From Anaerolineales bacterium (GTDB lineage Bacteria > Chloroflexota > Anaerolineae > Anaerolineales > Villigracilaceae), in the NCBI GenBank assembly GCA_028689195.1, contig JAQTWR010000199.1, positions 1-5,784 of the forward strand: DNA of 5,784 nt. Reading direction: 5' to 3'. Made by a program: the position numbers and the translations under genes. The notes under the pieces were generated by a model. That model saw only the letters and a program-made list of their open reading frames with translations. It was not told where the DNA came from and did not search any database. Numbering within the stretch: position 1 is the stretch's first letter; each line of letters starts with the position of its first letter. Below are positions 5,340-5,784 of the stretch, in pieces.

Positions 5340-5375
5340 TTACCAATTACTAATCAGGTAATTAGTAATTGGTAA
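5340..5375. repeat. Perfect 15-bp inverted repeat between the SpsF-like and glycosyltransferase genes
   Basis: TTACCAATTACTAAT (5340-5354) and ATTAGTAATTGGTAA (5361-5375) form a perfect 15-bp stem with a 6-base loop (CAGGTA). It occupies most of the gap between the stop at 5383 and the ATG at 5323. The stem is strongly AT-rich and no T-run follows on the minus strand, so it is not a typical terminator. AATTACCA occurs again just before the left arm (5331-5338), showing that the element is built from short repeated words. Confidence 0.75.
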
Positions 5376-5382
5376 TTAGAGA

Positions 5383-5784
5383 TTAAAGCGCGCGCTCGTC
5401 TAAATCTTTTAACGTCTTGTGCTGTACGTCCGCGTTGATTTTCATCAAGTCAGGCTCATTGTGGACAACGTCCAAAACTTCTTTCCACGTGAAATCATCG
5501 CGCCCGTCAAAGCGGGAATACACCTCGCGCATAAAAGTCAAATCTTCGGGCGTGTCCACCGTCCAGCGGTAATCGCCAAAGTCGGTGGTGTGATGAAGCA
5601 GGGCGACATTATACCCGCGCGGGGAGATTCCAGTTTGCAGTAATCGGTTTTCAGTAATCAGTTTAACGCCTTCGTAGAAGAAGGGCATAACGTGTTCGCG
5701 GTGCTGCGGTTCTTTCGCCTCTTTCCATGCTTTCTTCAACGCCTTGAACGTACACGCTTCGACATCCGATCCAATCGGATATGT
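5383..5784 (-). CDS. SpsF-like cytidylyltransferase / CMP-sugar synthetase family, partial (5' end outside window)
   Basis: The frame is open to the right edge, so only the C-terminal 133 codons are seen. The first visible residues are TYPIGSDVEACTFKALKKAW, continuing to REHVMPFFYEGV. The diagnostic block is DYRWTVDTPEDLTFMREVY, followed by FTWKEVLDVV and a charged end, LKDLDERAL. YPIGSDVE, EHVMPFFY and RWTVDTPEDL together mark the SpsF branch of the CMP-KDO synthetase-like nucleotidyltransferases. These activate a sugar acid with CTP, or act in spore-coat and surface polysaccharide synthesis. The N-terminal nucleotide-binding motif lies outside the window. TTG at 5739 is an internal leucine codon, not the start. 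Residues LITENRLLQTG are encoded by a degenerate tandem repeat (5631-5664). It is the first visible gene of the minus-strand polysaccharide row and should supply activated sugar to the glycosyltransferases below it. Confidence 0.87.
   Translation of the reverse strand, partial: TYPIGSDVEACTFKALKKAWKEAKEPQHREHVMPFFYEGVKLITENRLLQTGISPRGYNVALLHHTTDFGDYRWTVDTPEDLTFMREVYSRFDGRDDFTWKEVLDVVHNEPDLMKINADVQHKTLKDLDERAL
5631..5664. repeat. Degenerate tandem repeat inside the SpsF-like gene
   Basis: GCAGTAATCGGTTT (5637-5650) and TCAGTAATCAGTTT (5651-5664) agree at 12 of 14 positions, and a partial copy, CAGTTT, precedes them. On the coding strand they encode LITENRLLQTG. The words AGTAAT and TAATCAG also occur in or near the intergenic hairpin at 5340-5375 and at the start of the next gene (5311-5317). 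Confidence 0.5.

Noticed and set aside
1..5784. CRISPR array, transposon, phage module, toxin-antitoxin pair or new defence system
   Set aside because: No spaced direct repeats, transposase, integrase or paired small genes were found on either strand. The gene set reads as housekeeping plus surface polysaccharide synthesis.

Overview
The window looks like chromosomal DNA from an uncultured or lightly studied bacterium, most likely Chloroflexota (Anaerolineae-type). That placement is an inference from three things: the style of the proteins, the mixed base composition with GCGC-rich coding stretches beside AT-rich gaps, and short palindromic repeat text of a kind I associate with that group. 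No marker gene here proves the taxonomy.

Left part (1-1541), housekeeping. A GatB/YqeY-domain protein (minus strand, 73-519) and a DUF554/YqgA-type membrane protein (plus strand, 651-1358) are transcribed divergently from a ~130-bp gap. The gap holds two consensus TATAAT boxes, a 17-bp palindrome and a tiny leader ORF. Both TATAAT boxes sit so close to an ATG that leaderless transcripts are predicted. A tRNA-Lys(CTT) gene follows on the minus strand (1399-1470), with a near-consensus TTGACA/TATAAT promoter and a 13-bp hairpin terminator.

Right part (1542-5784), cell-surface polysaccharide genes. An acyltransferase-3 family membrane protein (plus, 1542-2561) converges on, and overlaps by 43 bp, a minus-strand row of four genes. 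In transcription order these are: an SpsF-like cytidylyltransferase (cut by the right edge, 5784-5383), a GT-A-like putative glycosyltransferase (5323-4394), a family 2 glycosyltransferase (4333-3391) and a class I SAM methyltransferase with an N-terminal zinc-ribbon-like segment (3385-2519). Together they fit the making and decorating of a surface glycan: an activated sugar, sugar transfer, methylation and O-acylation.

The family 2 glycosyltransferase is broken as written. An A9 run on its coding strand puts the last third out of frame, and removing one A restores a convincing 313-residue protein. The upstream putative glycosyltransferase carries what looks like an in-frame insertion of a short repeat (residues LALSRVEG). 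The two larger gaps between the polysaccharide genes are filled by inverted repeats. I see no CRISPR array, transposase, phage gene or clearly novel multi-gene system. The interest here is in the frameshift, the repeat insertions and the leaderless divergent promoter region.
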